A stretch of DNA of 7,435 bases from Crocinitomicaceae bacterium (GCA_002696025.1 NZQU01000085.1:12249-19683), one strand, 5' to 3'. Positions 1-7,279 are shown, counted from the stretch's first letter. The notes: a model not told the origin generated them from the sequence alone. A program made the numbers and translations.

Positions 1-1787
1 AAAGAGTTTCTAACACCATGTGTTTTCACTTCTTTTTTCAATAAATCCCACTCCCAACGATTACTGGGAGTAACACCCCACATGTCAAATTGAAAAGTTC
101 CGTTTGAGACAGGAGAACCCTCATAGGTTTCATATGGACCAAATTCCTTTGATAAGTCTTTTGATGCCATCATTGATGCATAATATATGGTTTCAAAAAT
201 CTCACTATTTAATTTTCTGGCATCCTCTGACTCAAAAGGAAAGCCCATCAAAATAAAAGCATCTGCCAAGCCTTGAACACCAAGACCAATTGGTCTATGG
301 CGCATATTTGAATTTCTCGCCTCTTCTACAGGGTAATAATTCTCATCTATAATTCGATTTAAATTAACTGTAGCCTGATAAGTAACCTCAAATAATTTAT
401 CGTGATCAAATGTTTTTTCGTTAGTTACATATTTTGGCAATGCTAAAGAAGCAAGATTACATACCGCTACTTCATCTGGGGCAGTATATTCAATTATTTC
501 AGTACATAAATTTGAGGATTTTATTGTGCCCAAATTTTGTTGATTGGATTTTGCATTGGCAGAATCCTTATAAAGCATGTAAGGCGTTCCTGTTTCAATT
601 TGAGACTCTAATATCTTAAACCACAAATCTTGAGCTTTCATTGTTTTTCTTCCCTTGCCTTCTTTCTCATATTTTAAATACAATTTTTCGAACTTTTCAC
701 TATGTGAATCAGACAACCCAGGGCATTCATGAGGGCACATAAGAGTCCAACTTCCATTTTCTTTTACTCTTTTCATAAATAAATCTGGAATCCATAAAGC
801 ATAAAACAAATCACGAGCTCTTTGTTCTTCTTTACCATGGTTTTTCTTTAAATCAAGGAACTCGAATATATCAGCATGCCAAGGCTCAACATACATAGCA
901 AATGAGCCCTTTCTTTTTCCTCCACCTTGATCTACATATCGAGCTGTATCATTGAATACCCTTAACATTGGAACAATTCCATTAGACGCTCCATTGGTCC
1001 CTTTTATGTATGACCCTTTTGCTCGAATATCATGAATAGACAGGCCTATTCCCCCTGCTGATTGAGAAATTTGAGCACAAGACTTAAGTGTATCATAAAT
1101 ACCAGTAATGCTATCTTCTTTCATTGTTAAAAGAAAACAAGATGACATTTGAGGCTTAGGTGTTCCAGAATTAAATAAAGTAGGTGTTGCATGTGTAAAC
1201 CAGCCCTGCGACATTAAATTGTAAGTTTTAATTGCCGAGTCAATGTCTCTTTTATGAATCCCAACAGATACACGCATTAACATATGCTGAGGGCGCTCAG
1301 CTATTTGTCCCTTTAATTTCATCAAGTATGATCTTGTGAGCGTTTTAAATCCAAAATAATCATACCTGAAATCTCTGTCATAAATTATGCTAGAATCAAG
1401 ACGTTCTTTGTTTTCCATTATTATATCATAAACCTCATTTGAAACCAATGGTGCCTTTTCAGATGTTTTAGGATCAATGTATTCATACATATCAGTTATT
1501 ACCTCTGAGAAAGTTTTTTTAGTGTCTTTGTGTAGATTTGACACTGCTATTCTTGATGCCAATAAGGCATAGTCAGGGTGATCTATAGTTTTGGCTGCGG
1601 CAACCTCAGATGCTAGATTATCTAAATCTGTAGTTGTAACACCATCATATATACCTTCAATTACTTTCATGGCAACAGCCTCTGGCGAAACCAAAGGGTC
1701 TAATCCATAACATAATTTTCCTATACGAGCCGTTATTTTATCAAACTTAACAGGCTCTTTTCTTCCATCTCTTTTTACTACGTACAT
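1..1787 (-). CDS. nrdA: Class Ia ribonucleoside-diphosphate reductase, catalytic (alpha) subunit with N-terminal ATP-cone; C-terminus cut off by window edge
   Basis: Reduces ribonucleoside diphosphates to deoxyribonucleotides with its NrdB partner in the cytoplasm. The start is the ATG at 1787-1785, giving MYVVKRDGR, the classic opening of an ATP-cone (about residues 1-90). The frame then stays open to position 1, giving 595 codons. It resembles human RRM1 along its whole visible length. The active site is intact: C217 in SSCFLL, N426-C428-E430 in NLCTEI, and C443 in AVCNLASLAL (human C218, N427, C429, E431, C444). By comparison with RRM1, roughly 200 residues are missing, including the tyrosine pair and the redox-shuttle cysteines at the C-terminus. 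It follows nrdB with a 27-nt AT-rich spacer and no visible Shine-Dalgarno, so the two are probably cotranscribed. The ATP-cone predicts overall activity control by ATP/dATP. The family call is very secure. The lack of a stop is due to the window edge, not gene decay. Confidence 0.97.
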   Translation of the reverse strand, partial: MYVVKRDGRKEPVKFDKITARIGKLCYGLDPLVSPEAVAMKVIEGIYDGVTTTDLDNLASEVAAAKTIDHPDYALLASRIAVSNLHKDTKKTFSEVITDMYEYIDPKTSEKAPLVSNEVYDIIMENKERLDSSIIYDRDFRYDYFGFKTLTRSYLMKLKGQIAERPQHMLMRVSVGIHKRDIDSAIKTYNLMSQGWFTHATPTLFNSGTPKPQMSSCFLLTMKEDSITGIYDTLKSCAQISQSAGGIGLSIHDIRAKGSYIKGTNGASNGIVPMLRVFNDTARYVDQGGGKRKGSFAMYVEPWHADIFEFLDLKKNHGKEEQRARDLFYALWIPDLFMKRVKENGSWTLMCPHECPGLSDSHSEKFEKLYLKYEKEGKGRKTMKAQDLWFKILESQIETGTPYMLYKDSANAKSNQQNLGTIKSSNLCTEIIEYTAPDEVAVCNLASLALPKYVTNEKTFDHDKLFEVTYQATVNLNRIIDENYYPVEEARNSNMRHRPIGLGVQGLADAFILMGFPFESEDARKLNSEIFETIYYASMMASKDLSKEFGPYETYEGSPVSNGTFQFDMWGVTPSNRWEWDLLKKEVKTHGVRNS

Positions 1788-1814
1788 GTAATTTTTTTTA
1801 AAATAAATTAATAA

Positions 1815-2795
1815 TTAAAAGTCCTCATCTAGTGAAAATGTCTGACTATCCTTGCCGTTCAAAACACCTGCTTTTTGGTATTCCCCCACTCTTTTTTCAA
1901 AAAAGTTTGTTTTACCTTGAATAGAAATCATGTCCATAAAATCAAAAGGATTTGATGTATTGAAAACTTTTTCATTTCCAAGCTCTACAAGCAATCGATC
2001 AGCAACAAATTCGATATATTGAGACATTAAATCACTATTCATTCCAATAAGACGTACAGGCAAAGCATCAGTAACAAATTCCTTTTCTATTTCAACCGCA
2101 TCTAAAATTATTTTCTCAACTTCTTTATTGGATAATTTATTGACAAGGTGTTTCGTGTAAAGAAGGCAGGCAAAATCACAATGAAGCCCCTCATCTCTTG
2201 AAATCAATTCATTAGAAAAAGAAAGTCCTGGCATTAACCCTCTTTTTTTAAGCCAAAATATTGAACAGAAAGAACCGGAGAAGAAAATTCCTTCAACAGC
2301 TGCAAAGGAAACCAACCTTTCTGCATAAGAACCCTCATCAATCCATCGAAGGGCCCATTCTGCTTTTTTCTTCACACAATCCAACGTTTCTATAGCATTG
2401 AATAAATGATTCTTTTCTTCAGTGCTTTTTATATAAGAATCTATTAATAATGAATATGTTTCAGAATGAATATTCTCCATTGCAATTTGATTACCATAGA
2501 AAAATTTTGCCTCGGTGTATTGAACTTCTGCCAAAAAATTCTCTGCTAAATTTTCATTGACAATTCCATCAGAAGCAGCAAAAAAAGCAAGGACGTGTTT
2601 TATAAAGTGACGTTCATCATCATTTAACTTGCTTTCCCAATCAAAAAGATCTGGTTCAAGGTCAATTTCTTCAGCCGTCCAAAAACTAGCCTCAGCTCTT
2701 TTATAAAAACTCCAAATATCATTGTGTTGAATTGGAAACAGAACAAATCTGCTTTTGTTTTCTTGTAAAATTGGTTCCTCTTTTCTCATTGGCAT
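1815..2795 (-). CDS. nrdB: Class Ia ribonucleotide reductase, radical-generating (beta) subunit, eukaryote-like
   Basis: Ferritin-like subunit of 326 residues that generates and holds the radical used by NrdA. It resembles human RRM2 throughout (for example ASFWTAEEIDL, SNELISRDEGLHCDFAC, GKTNFFEKRVGEYQ). The expected dimetal ligands are all present: D76, E107, H110, E168, E202 and H205. The radical tyrosine is Y114 (ENIHSETY). The C-terminal tail FSLDEDF matches the peptide by which RRM2 docks on the large subunit (FTLDADF). There is no ATP-cone; the protein starts close to the core fold. The annotated ATG is at 2795, and a second ATG two codons in (2789) is equally plausible because neither has a Shine-Dalgarno. 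It is the first gene of a probable nrdB-nrdA operon. The 516-bp gap upstream, with its inverted repeat, is the likely control region. Confidence 0.97.
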   Translation of the reverse strand: MPMRKEEPILQENKSRFVLFPIQHNDIWSFYKRAEASFWTAEEIDLEPDLFDWESKLNDDERHFIKHVLAFFAASDGIVNENLAENFLAEVQYTEAKFFYGNQIAMENIHSETYSLLIDSYIKSTEEKNHLFNAIETLDCVKKKAEWALRWIDEGSYAERLVSFAAVEGIFFSGSFCSIFWLKKRGLMPGLSFSNELISRDEGLHCDFACLLYTKHLVNKLSNKEVEKIILDAVEIEKEFVTDALPVRLIGMNSDLMSQYIEFVADRLLVELGNEKVFNTSNPFDFMDMISIQGKTNFFEKRVGEYQKAGVLNGKDSQTFSLDEDF

Positions 2796-2810
2796 GGGGT
2801 TTTTATTAGG

Positions 2811-2945
2811 TTAATATTAAATCTTTTATTTTTAGCGCAAAAATAGCCAGTGCCGAACCAATTAAAGTTCAGCCAAAAGCCTTAAAATCAGCGAGTTATG
2901 TGTGTTTTTGGAAGGGGCTTCTATTTAAAAAAGATTTAATATTAA
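2811..2945. repeat. Perfect 17-bp inverted repeat, arms 101 bp apart, upstream of nrdB
   Basis: The left arm TTAATATTAAATCTTTT (2811-2827) is the exact reverse complement of the right arm AAAAGATTTAATATTAA (2929-2945). Each arm contains the self-complementary 10-mer TTAATATTAA (2811-2820 and 2936-2945), with centres 125 bp apart, close to twelve turns of B-DNA. The left arm ends 15 bp before the nrdB start codon, so it would lie in the 5' leader or overlap the transcription start. The right arm lies about 130 bp upstream of the start codon. The repeat itself is directly visible. A role as paired operators or as a long-loop RNA/DNA stem is inference. Confidence 0.85.
2838..2845 (-). promoter_or_regulatory. 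Candidate Bacteroidota -7 promoter element for the nrdB-nrdA operon
   Basis: On the minus strand this reads TATTTTTG, a full match to the Bacteroidota -7 consensus TAnnTTTG. I found no other full match for this strand in the gap. Transcription would begin about 35 nt before the nrdB start codon. The matching -33 TTG is poorly placed: TTG at 2861-2859 leaves a 13-bp spacer and TTTG at 2877-2874 leaves 28 bp, against about 17-20 expected. The call is therefore tentative. Confidence 0.35.
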
Positions 2946-3241
2946 GACCATCCTTCTGCTTACAAAATTTGTCAAAATTCTTGCAAAAAACAACTAAAAA
3001 TCAGAAAAAAAAATAGCTAAACTAAGTCAAATAGGCATCAACTCCTTAGTAGGCAAACGTTTAATAATTTATTAACATAAAAATAGCTCAATATTCACAT
3101 TTCAAAAGTCGTATTTCTCCTTATATTGAGGTAAACAATGTGTACTCTCTAGTTATCAGTACAATAGAAAAATATCATTAAAAATTCTTCTATTTTTAAC
3201 AAAATTTATCCTTGAATTTCTTGTTTATAATAAAGATTTGT

Positions 3242-3265
3242 TTAACGAGTAACACCTCGTGTTAA
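3242..3265 (-). terminator. Possible weak hairpin terminator after the upstream nrdB-nrdA operon
   Basis: This lies 46 nt past the nrdA stop codon. On the minus strand TTAA-ca-CGAG can pair with CTCG-TTAA (8 bp with a 2-nt bulge). An alternative fold is TAACAC/GTGTTA with a 3-nt loop (3250-3264). The sequence after it on the minus strand is AT-rich but not a clean U tract, so it is not a textbook intrinsic terminator. On the plus strand the hairpin is followed by ATTTTT, but no plus-strand gene precedes it. Confidence 0.3.
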
Positions 3266-3311
3266 TTTTTAAAAAATACAGGAAAGAAAAATCAGGGACT
3301 AGAATTTTAAA

Positions 3312-5087
3312 CTACCCCTCGCAACTTTTACATTCTTTATTTTGTTTGAACTTTTGAGCAGCGTTCATGCTGTGCTGATAATAAAGAGATTTAACACCCA
3401 ATTTCCAGGCAGTAACATGAATTTTATTTATCTCCTTAACAGGCATGTCTGGATGCACTATGATATTCAATGACTGGCCTTGATCTAAATTATTTTGACG
3501 ATTAGCAGCCTGATAAATAATATCCATTTGATCAATCTCAGAATATGTTTTAAAAACATCTTTTTCTTGTTGACTTAAAAAGTCCAAGTGCTGAACGGAA
3601 CCATCTCTACTTCTTATATCACGCCAAACATCAGCATTGTCCATTCCCTTATCTTGTAACAACTTTACTAAAAACTTGTTTTTAATCGTTGTTTTCATTT
3701 TTGCAATATCCTTAACATAAATATTAGACCAGATAGGCTCTATTCCTTGAGAAACTTGCCCTAATATAAATGCAGAAGAAGTTGTAGGGGCAATTGCATT
3801 TAGAGTTGTATTTCTTCTACCATAACCCTTAAGCACTTCTGGCTCTCCAAACTTTTTTGCAAGTTTTTCCGAAGCAGCGTAAGATTGCTCTTTTATTGTT
3901 TTTGAAATCTCTGTGTTTAAATCAAATGCCTCTTGACTATTGAATGCCAACATTTTAGACTGCAACAAAGAATGCCAACCTAAAGAACCCAGGCCTAAAG
4001 CTCTGTTTTCTTTTGCAAAATTATAAGCACGCTCCATGAACAAAAACGTTTGCTGGTCTTCTTTGTCTTGAGAATCTCTATAATTCTCTAGTTTTTCTAG
4101 AAATTCAGTAATTATGGCGTCTAAAAAACAAACCATCGTTTCCACTGCATCAGTGTTTTTCCACTTGTCATAATGCAATAAGTTCAAGCTAGACAAACAG
4201 CAAACAAAAGACCAATTGTCAGAGGATGGAAGCATTATTTCTGTACAAAGATTACTTGCATAAATTGGCAGATTCTTGTCTTTATATACCTCTGGCGCAC
4301 CATTATTGGCATTGTCTGTAAAGAAAATATACGGATACCCCATTTCTCCTCGGCATTGGAGCACTTTTGCCCAGATAGTTCTCTTCTCTACGTCCCCCTC
4401 AATCATTGAATTCATCCAATCATCAGTAACAGTAACACCATGTGTTAATTCTTGTATTGGATTTCCTTCAGTTCCAATCTCTAAAAACTCCATAATATCG
4501 GGATGATTGATTGGCAAGTATGGAGAAAATCGTCCTCGACGTACAGATCCTTGACTAACCACATCAACCATTGACTCAAAAAGTCTCATAATATGAACAG
4601 CGCCCGAAGCCTCTCCATTGTTTTTTATAGGGGCACCTCGGTGTCTTATTTTCCCAAAATAACCCGAAGTTCCTCCACCTAATTTAGACATCATCCCAAC
4701 CTCTGATTGAGAATAAAGAATATTTCCTATATCATCATCTACGTGAGATCCAAAGCAACTAATAGGCAGCCCTCTTTTTTTACCAAAATTTGACCAAACA
4801 GGGGAGGAAAGTGAATAAAAACCTTCTGACATGTAGTAATAAAATTTATCTGCATATCCTGGAATTTGTAAAATTTCTTCTGCTCTAAGCGCTATTTCAT
4901 AAATTCGTTCTTCAGCTGTAACACCCTCAGTTAAATATCCTGCAGCTAAAAATTTCCTGCTATTTTCATTTAACCATTCAAAAGGGACCTCAGATACTAA
5001 GCTTCCTTTTTTTCTTGCTTTTTCAAGAGAATCTATTAAATATTGGTTTTTATCAACCGCTTGTTCTGTTTGTATTGTTTTCTGCAT
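3312..5087 (-). CDS. nrdA: Second class I ribonucleotide reductase catalytic (alpha) subunit, without ATP-cone (class Id-like, NrdAi type)
   Basis: A compact 591-residue catalytic subunit that begins directly in the RNR N-terminal domain and has no ATP-cone. The active-site set is complete: C111 (PISCFGS), N279-C281-E283 (SNLCTEI), and C296 or C297 (SFVCCLSS; C296 by spacing to C281). The tyrosine pair for long-range electron transfer is Y569-Y570 (SLYYQHS), and the C-terminal redox-shuttle cysteines are C586 and C589 (CKSCEG). It is only distantly similar to the other NrdA in this window. Absence of the ATP-cone here and its presence on the adjoining NrdB match the arrangement described for Leeuwenhoekiella blandensis, assigned to class Id. 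Its start lies 2 nt after the nrdB stop (TAA-CT-ATG), so translation is probably coupled. The protein is full length with no sign of damage. Confidence 0.96.
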   Translation of the reverse strand: MQKTIQTEQAVDKNQYLIDSLEKARKKGSLVSEVPFEWLNENSRKFLAAGYLTEGVTAEERIYEIALRAEEILQIPGYADKFYYYMSEGFYSLSSPVWSNFGKKRGLPISCFGSHVDDDIGNILYSQSEVGMMSKLGGGTSGYFGKIRHRGAPIKNNGEASGAVHIMRLFESMVDVVSQGSVRRGRFSPYLPINHPDIMEFLEIGTEGNPIQELTHGVTVTDDWMNSMIEGDVEKRTIWAKVLQCRGEMGYPYIFFTDNANNGAPEVYKDKNLPIYASNLCTEIMLPSSDNWSFVCCLSSLNLLHYDKWKNTDAVETMVCFLDAIITEFLEKLENYRDSQDKEDQQTFLFMERAYNFAKENRALGLGSLGWHSLLQSKMLAFNSQEAFDLNTEISKTIKEQSYAASEKLAKKFGEPEVLKGYGRRNTTLNAIAPTTSSAFILGQVSQGIEPIWSNIYVKDIAKMKTTIKNKFLVKLLQDKGMDNADVWRDIRSRDGSVQHLDFLSQQEKDVFKTYSEIDQMDIIYQAANRQNNLDQGQSLNIIVHPDMPVKEINKIHVTAWKLGVKSLYYQHSMNAAQKFKQNKECKSCEG

Positions 5088-5089
5088 AG

Positions 5090-6364
5090 TTAAAATAAAT
5101 CATCACTTGTTATACTTTGGGTTCTTTTACTATAATTAATAGAGCGCTTGACAAAGAAGTCTCCATGTTTGGTTCCAATAATTTCATCATCAAACCAATC
5201 CGTTTGAGCAACTAATGACTCATCAATTTCAAATATTTTATCAATCCCTATGCTCTCTAGGGAATTGTTAAATCTATTTTTAATAAATTCATTGATTACT
5301 GCTTTTGGTAAAAAGTCAATCTCTCCAGCTTCGAAGATCCAATCAACCAAATTGCACTCTGCCTTGTATGCTCTATTACATATAGACTGAATATTCTCTT
5401 TATATTCTTCTGTAAACCATTGTGGCTGTTCTTTTTGTAAAATTTTAATTAAATCTATACCGAAGTCTCCATGGATTTGCTCTTCTTTGGACGTTGCTTC
5501 AACAACATTAGATATTCCTTTAAGCATATTTCTGTGCTTATTAAAAGCCATGATGATTAAAAACTGAGAAAACAAGGAAACGTGTTCGATAAAGAGTGAA
5601 AAAAGCAATACTGACTCAGCATACTCTTTGTCTTCTTCGCTTTTCGAATTTTTAAGTGCCATTTCAAGATACTGAACCCTTTTCATTATAACAGGTTTCT
5701 TTTTTAATTCTTTGAACTCTTTGTTTAATCCTAGAATTTCGAGCAAATGAGAGTATGCATCCGCATGTCTAACTTCACTCTCAGCAAATGTTGCTCCAAC
5801 TGAACCTATTTCTGGTTTTGGCATTCTATGGTACAAGTCACCCCAGAATGATTTAACAGCTACTTCAATTTGAGAAATTGCAAGCATCGTGTTTTTGATT
5901 GCATTTTTTTCTACTTCAGAAAGTCTAGATTTAAAATCTTGGATGTCACTTGTGAAATTAAACTCGGTATGAATCCAATATGAGTGACGTATCGCAGGAA
6001 CATATTCGTATAGTTGGGGATACTCATATGGTTTAAGGTTAATTCTTTTTTCAAAAATATTTGTTTCCCTTTTTTTAGCCTGCTCATTTCTGTATAAAAT
6101 ATAAGCCTTCGCAACTTCAGGAAAATTGCTTTTCATAAGGCTTGTTTCAACGATATCTTGTACCTGTTCAATGGTTGGCCGGTATTCGTTAAATTGTTTT
6201 TTATGCTCAAGCAAATCTTTGTAAACCATCAAGGCAACATCTTGGGCACTTTCTTCTGAACCCCTACCTACAGCTTGCATTGACTTGAAAATAGCAGCTG
6301 TTATTTTGTCAAGATTAAAGCCCTCAACACTAAAATCTCTCTTAACAATATGTGTAATCTCCAT
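5090..6364 (-). CDS. nrdB: Second class I ribonucleotide reductase radical-generating (beta) subunit with N-terminal ATP-cone (class Id-like, NrdBi type)
   Basis: 424 residues: an ATP-cone at about 4-95 (HIVKRD, FNLDKITAAI, then RPTIEQVQDIVE), followed by a ferritin-like NrdB core. By hand alignment the metal ligands are E167 (SQIEVAVKSFW; usually Asp in class Ia), E197 and H200 (ESEVRH), E260 (LFIEHVSLF), and E295 and H298 (EEQIH). A tyrosine, Y204, is at the position of the class Ia radical tyrosine. The C-terminus is SITSDDLF. In the characterised L. blandensis enzyme an NrdB-borne ATP-cone binds ATP/dATP and controls activity through the oligomeric state, and class Id enzymes are reported to use a dimanganese (III/IV) cofactor. 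Both are inferred for this protein from family membership. It is the first gene of a two-gene operon; the start ATG (6364-6362) is supported by the position of the ATP-cone, and no Shine-Dalgarno is visible. Confidence 0.95.
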   Translation of the reverse strand: MEITHIVKRDFSVEGFNLDKITAAIFKSMQAVGRGSEESAQDVALMVYKDLLEHKKQFNEYRPTIEQVQDIVETSLMKSNFPEVAKAYILYRNEQAKKRETNIFEKRINLKPYEYPQLYEYVPAIRHSYWIHTEFNFTSDIQDFKSRLSEVEKNAIKNTMLAISQIEVAVKSFWGDLYHRMPKPEIGSVGATFAESEVRHADAYSHLLEILGLNKEFKELKKKPVIMKRVQYLEMALKNSKSEEDKEYAESVLLFSLFIEHVSLFSQFLIIMAFNKHRNMLKGISNVVEATSKEEQIHGDFGIDLIKILQKEQPQWFTEEYKENIQSICNRAYKAECNLVDWIFEAGEIDFLPKAVINEFIKNRFNNSLESIGIDKIFEIDESLVAQTDWFDDEIIGTKHGDFFVKRSINYSKRTQSITSDDLF

Positions 6365-6560
6365 TTAATTATTTGTTATTTAAACTCTCACTAGATGGAA
6401 TCAAATATCCAACTTATTTTAAATAGATTTTAAGCACATGTTATAACTTTCTCAACATTTTTATTAACATTAATTTAATTGTAAATTTAATTTTCTTTAA
6501 ACAAGGACTTTAACTAAAAAAAGTTGTTAATAAACTTATCATATCAACGGAGATTTTATA
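6365..6560. promoter_or_regulatory. 196-bp divergent promoter region between nrdB (minus) and comF (plus)
   Basis: A very AT-rich spacer between divergently transcribed genes, so it must contain promoters for both. For nrdB, the minus-strand sequence GATATTTG at 6409-6402 matches seven of eight positions of TAnnTTTG (first T replaced by G). For comF, TAACTTTC (6444-6451) and TAATTTTC (6488-6495) match with the final G replaced. None has a well-placed TTG at -33, so none is decisive. A 9-bp direct repeat AATTTAATT occurs at 6472-6480 and 6484-6492. No clear NrdR box pair was found. Confidence 0.5.
6549..6553 (+). promoter_or_regulatory. Shine-Dalgarno-like site for comF
   Basis: GGAGA sits 7 nt before the ATG at 6561. 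It is the only gene start in this window with a recognisable Shine-Dalgarno; the four RNR genes and the oxidoreductase gene lack one. It supports the chosen comF start. Confidence 0.6.
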
Positions 6561-7255
6561 ATGATAAAAACACTTGATTCAATTTTAAATTTAATTTTTC
6601 CTAAAAGCTGTGAATTTTGTTCTAGACAAATTCAAAACCCTTACAGATTTTGTGATTTCTGTCTAAATAATATCGATTATACACCGACTTATAATAAAGA
6701 CTCCTCAAACATGACAGAGAAAATATTGTTTGGAAAAATCCCTATTGAATTTGGGTATTCTTTGTTTTATTTTGAAGAACAAAAAATATCTCAAGCCATG
6801 ATTCATTCTTTAAAATATAAATCAAATAAACGCATTGGGCTTTTGCTTGGAAAAAAAATTGGAAAAGGGCTTTTAAGAGTCCCAATTATAGACACGGTTG
6901 ATTTAATTATTCCTGTACCAATTCACCACAAAAGAAAATTTATTAGAGGCTACAATCAGTCTGAAGTCATTGCAAAAGGAATGTCCGAAATACTTAATAT
7001 AAAAATTGAACAGAACTTTATTAAAAAAATACAAACAACAAAAGCCAAACTAAGCTATCTGCAAAAAATCGGGTTTATAATAATAAAAACCTTTTTAATT
7101 GCAGTAATAAAATAAGCCCAAAACATATATTAATAATTGATGATGTTATTACAACGGGAAATACAATCGAAAACATGTGTAAATGCATTTTAAATAAACA
7201 CCCTAATATTAAAATTAGTATTGCTTGCCTGGGAATTGCCAAATCCAATAAATAA
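6561..7255 (+). pseudogene. comF: ComF-family phosphoribosyltransferase (ComFC-like), split by a -1 frameshift
   Basis: The first frame (6561 to the stop at 7113-7115) has an N-terminal zinc-ribbon with C17, C20, C31 and C34. It then carries the family blocks MIHSLKYKSNKRIG and PVPIHHKRKFIRGYNQSE. After KAKLSYLQK it runs into unrelated residues and stops. The missing end is in the next frame: NRVYNNKNLFNC, then HILIIDDVITTGNTIE, the PRPP-binding loop of the phosphoribosyltransferase fold, with a stop at 7253-7255. Adding one A to the six-A run at 7063-7068 joins the two into a 231-residue protein of normal family length. ComF proteins are associated with DNA uptake in naturally competent bacteria, but the family is widespread and often of unknown role. 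The break may be a real mutation, a sequencing or assembly error, or be bypassed by slippage. As written, the product would lack the catalytic loop. The conserved downstream part suggests the break is recent or artefactual. Confidence 0.9.
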
Positions 7256-7279
7256 TTATTTACTTTACCAAAACATAAG

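Larger units (their letters stand above)
2796..3311. promoter_or_regulatory. 516-bp gene-free region between the two RNR operons
   Basis: No credible coding sequence is present: the ATG-initiated frames I read on both strands are about 13 codons or fewer. The region must hold the end of the upstream RNR transcript (stop at 3312) and the promoter of the downstream nrdB-nrdA pair (start at 2795). Visible structure: a 17-bp inverted repeat with arms at 2811-2827 and 2929-2945, a candidate -7 element at 2838-2845, an AT-only palindrome at 3061-3075 (TTAATAA-T-TTATTAA), a 6-bp inverted repeat TGTACT/AGTACA at 3141-3146 and 3158-3163, and a hairpin at 3242-3265. Most of it is very AT-rich, while about 2834-2921 is noticeably less so. 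I do not see a clear pair of NrdR boxes of the ACACnATATnTTGTGT type, nor a recognisable riboswitch. Confidence 0.6.

Noticed and set aside
434..619. 61-codon plus-strand open frame inside nrdA.
   Set aside because: It lies wholly antisense to strongly conserved nrdA coding sequence around the active-site cysteines and has no family resemblance of its own; a shadow frame.
1..1787. Possible truncation of the ATP-cone nrdA gene.
   Set aside because: The reading frame is intact and similar to RRM1 up to the first base; the missing C-terminus lies outside the window.
2796..3311. Riboswitch or small protein gene in the gap between the RNR operons.
   Set aside because: ATG-initiated frames on both strands are about 13 codons or fewer. 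I saw no cobalamin-type or other recognisable aptamer elements, and the RNRs are class I, not the B12-dependent class II that cobalamin riboswitches often control.
12..4446. The 13-mer AACACCATGTGTT occurs at 12-24 and 4434-4446, with an 11/13 match at 3251-3263 in the gap between operons.
   Set aside because: Both exact copies lie inside coding sequence as codons for Thr-His-Gly-Val at non-homologous places in the two NrdA proteins. One such 13-mer match is close to chance expectation for an AT-rich sequence of this length.
4276..4506. 76-codon plus-strand open frame inside the second nrdA.
   Set aside because: Antisense to conserved RNR sequence with no independent support; a shadow frame.
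5911..6114. 67-codon minus-strand frame inside the ATP-cone nrdB.
   Set aside because: It overlaps the nrdB gene in another frame on the same strand, in the linker after the ATP-cone; no start signal or recognisable domain.
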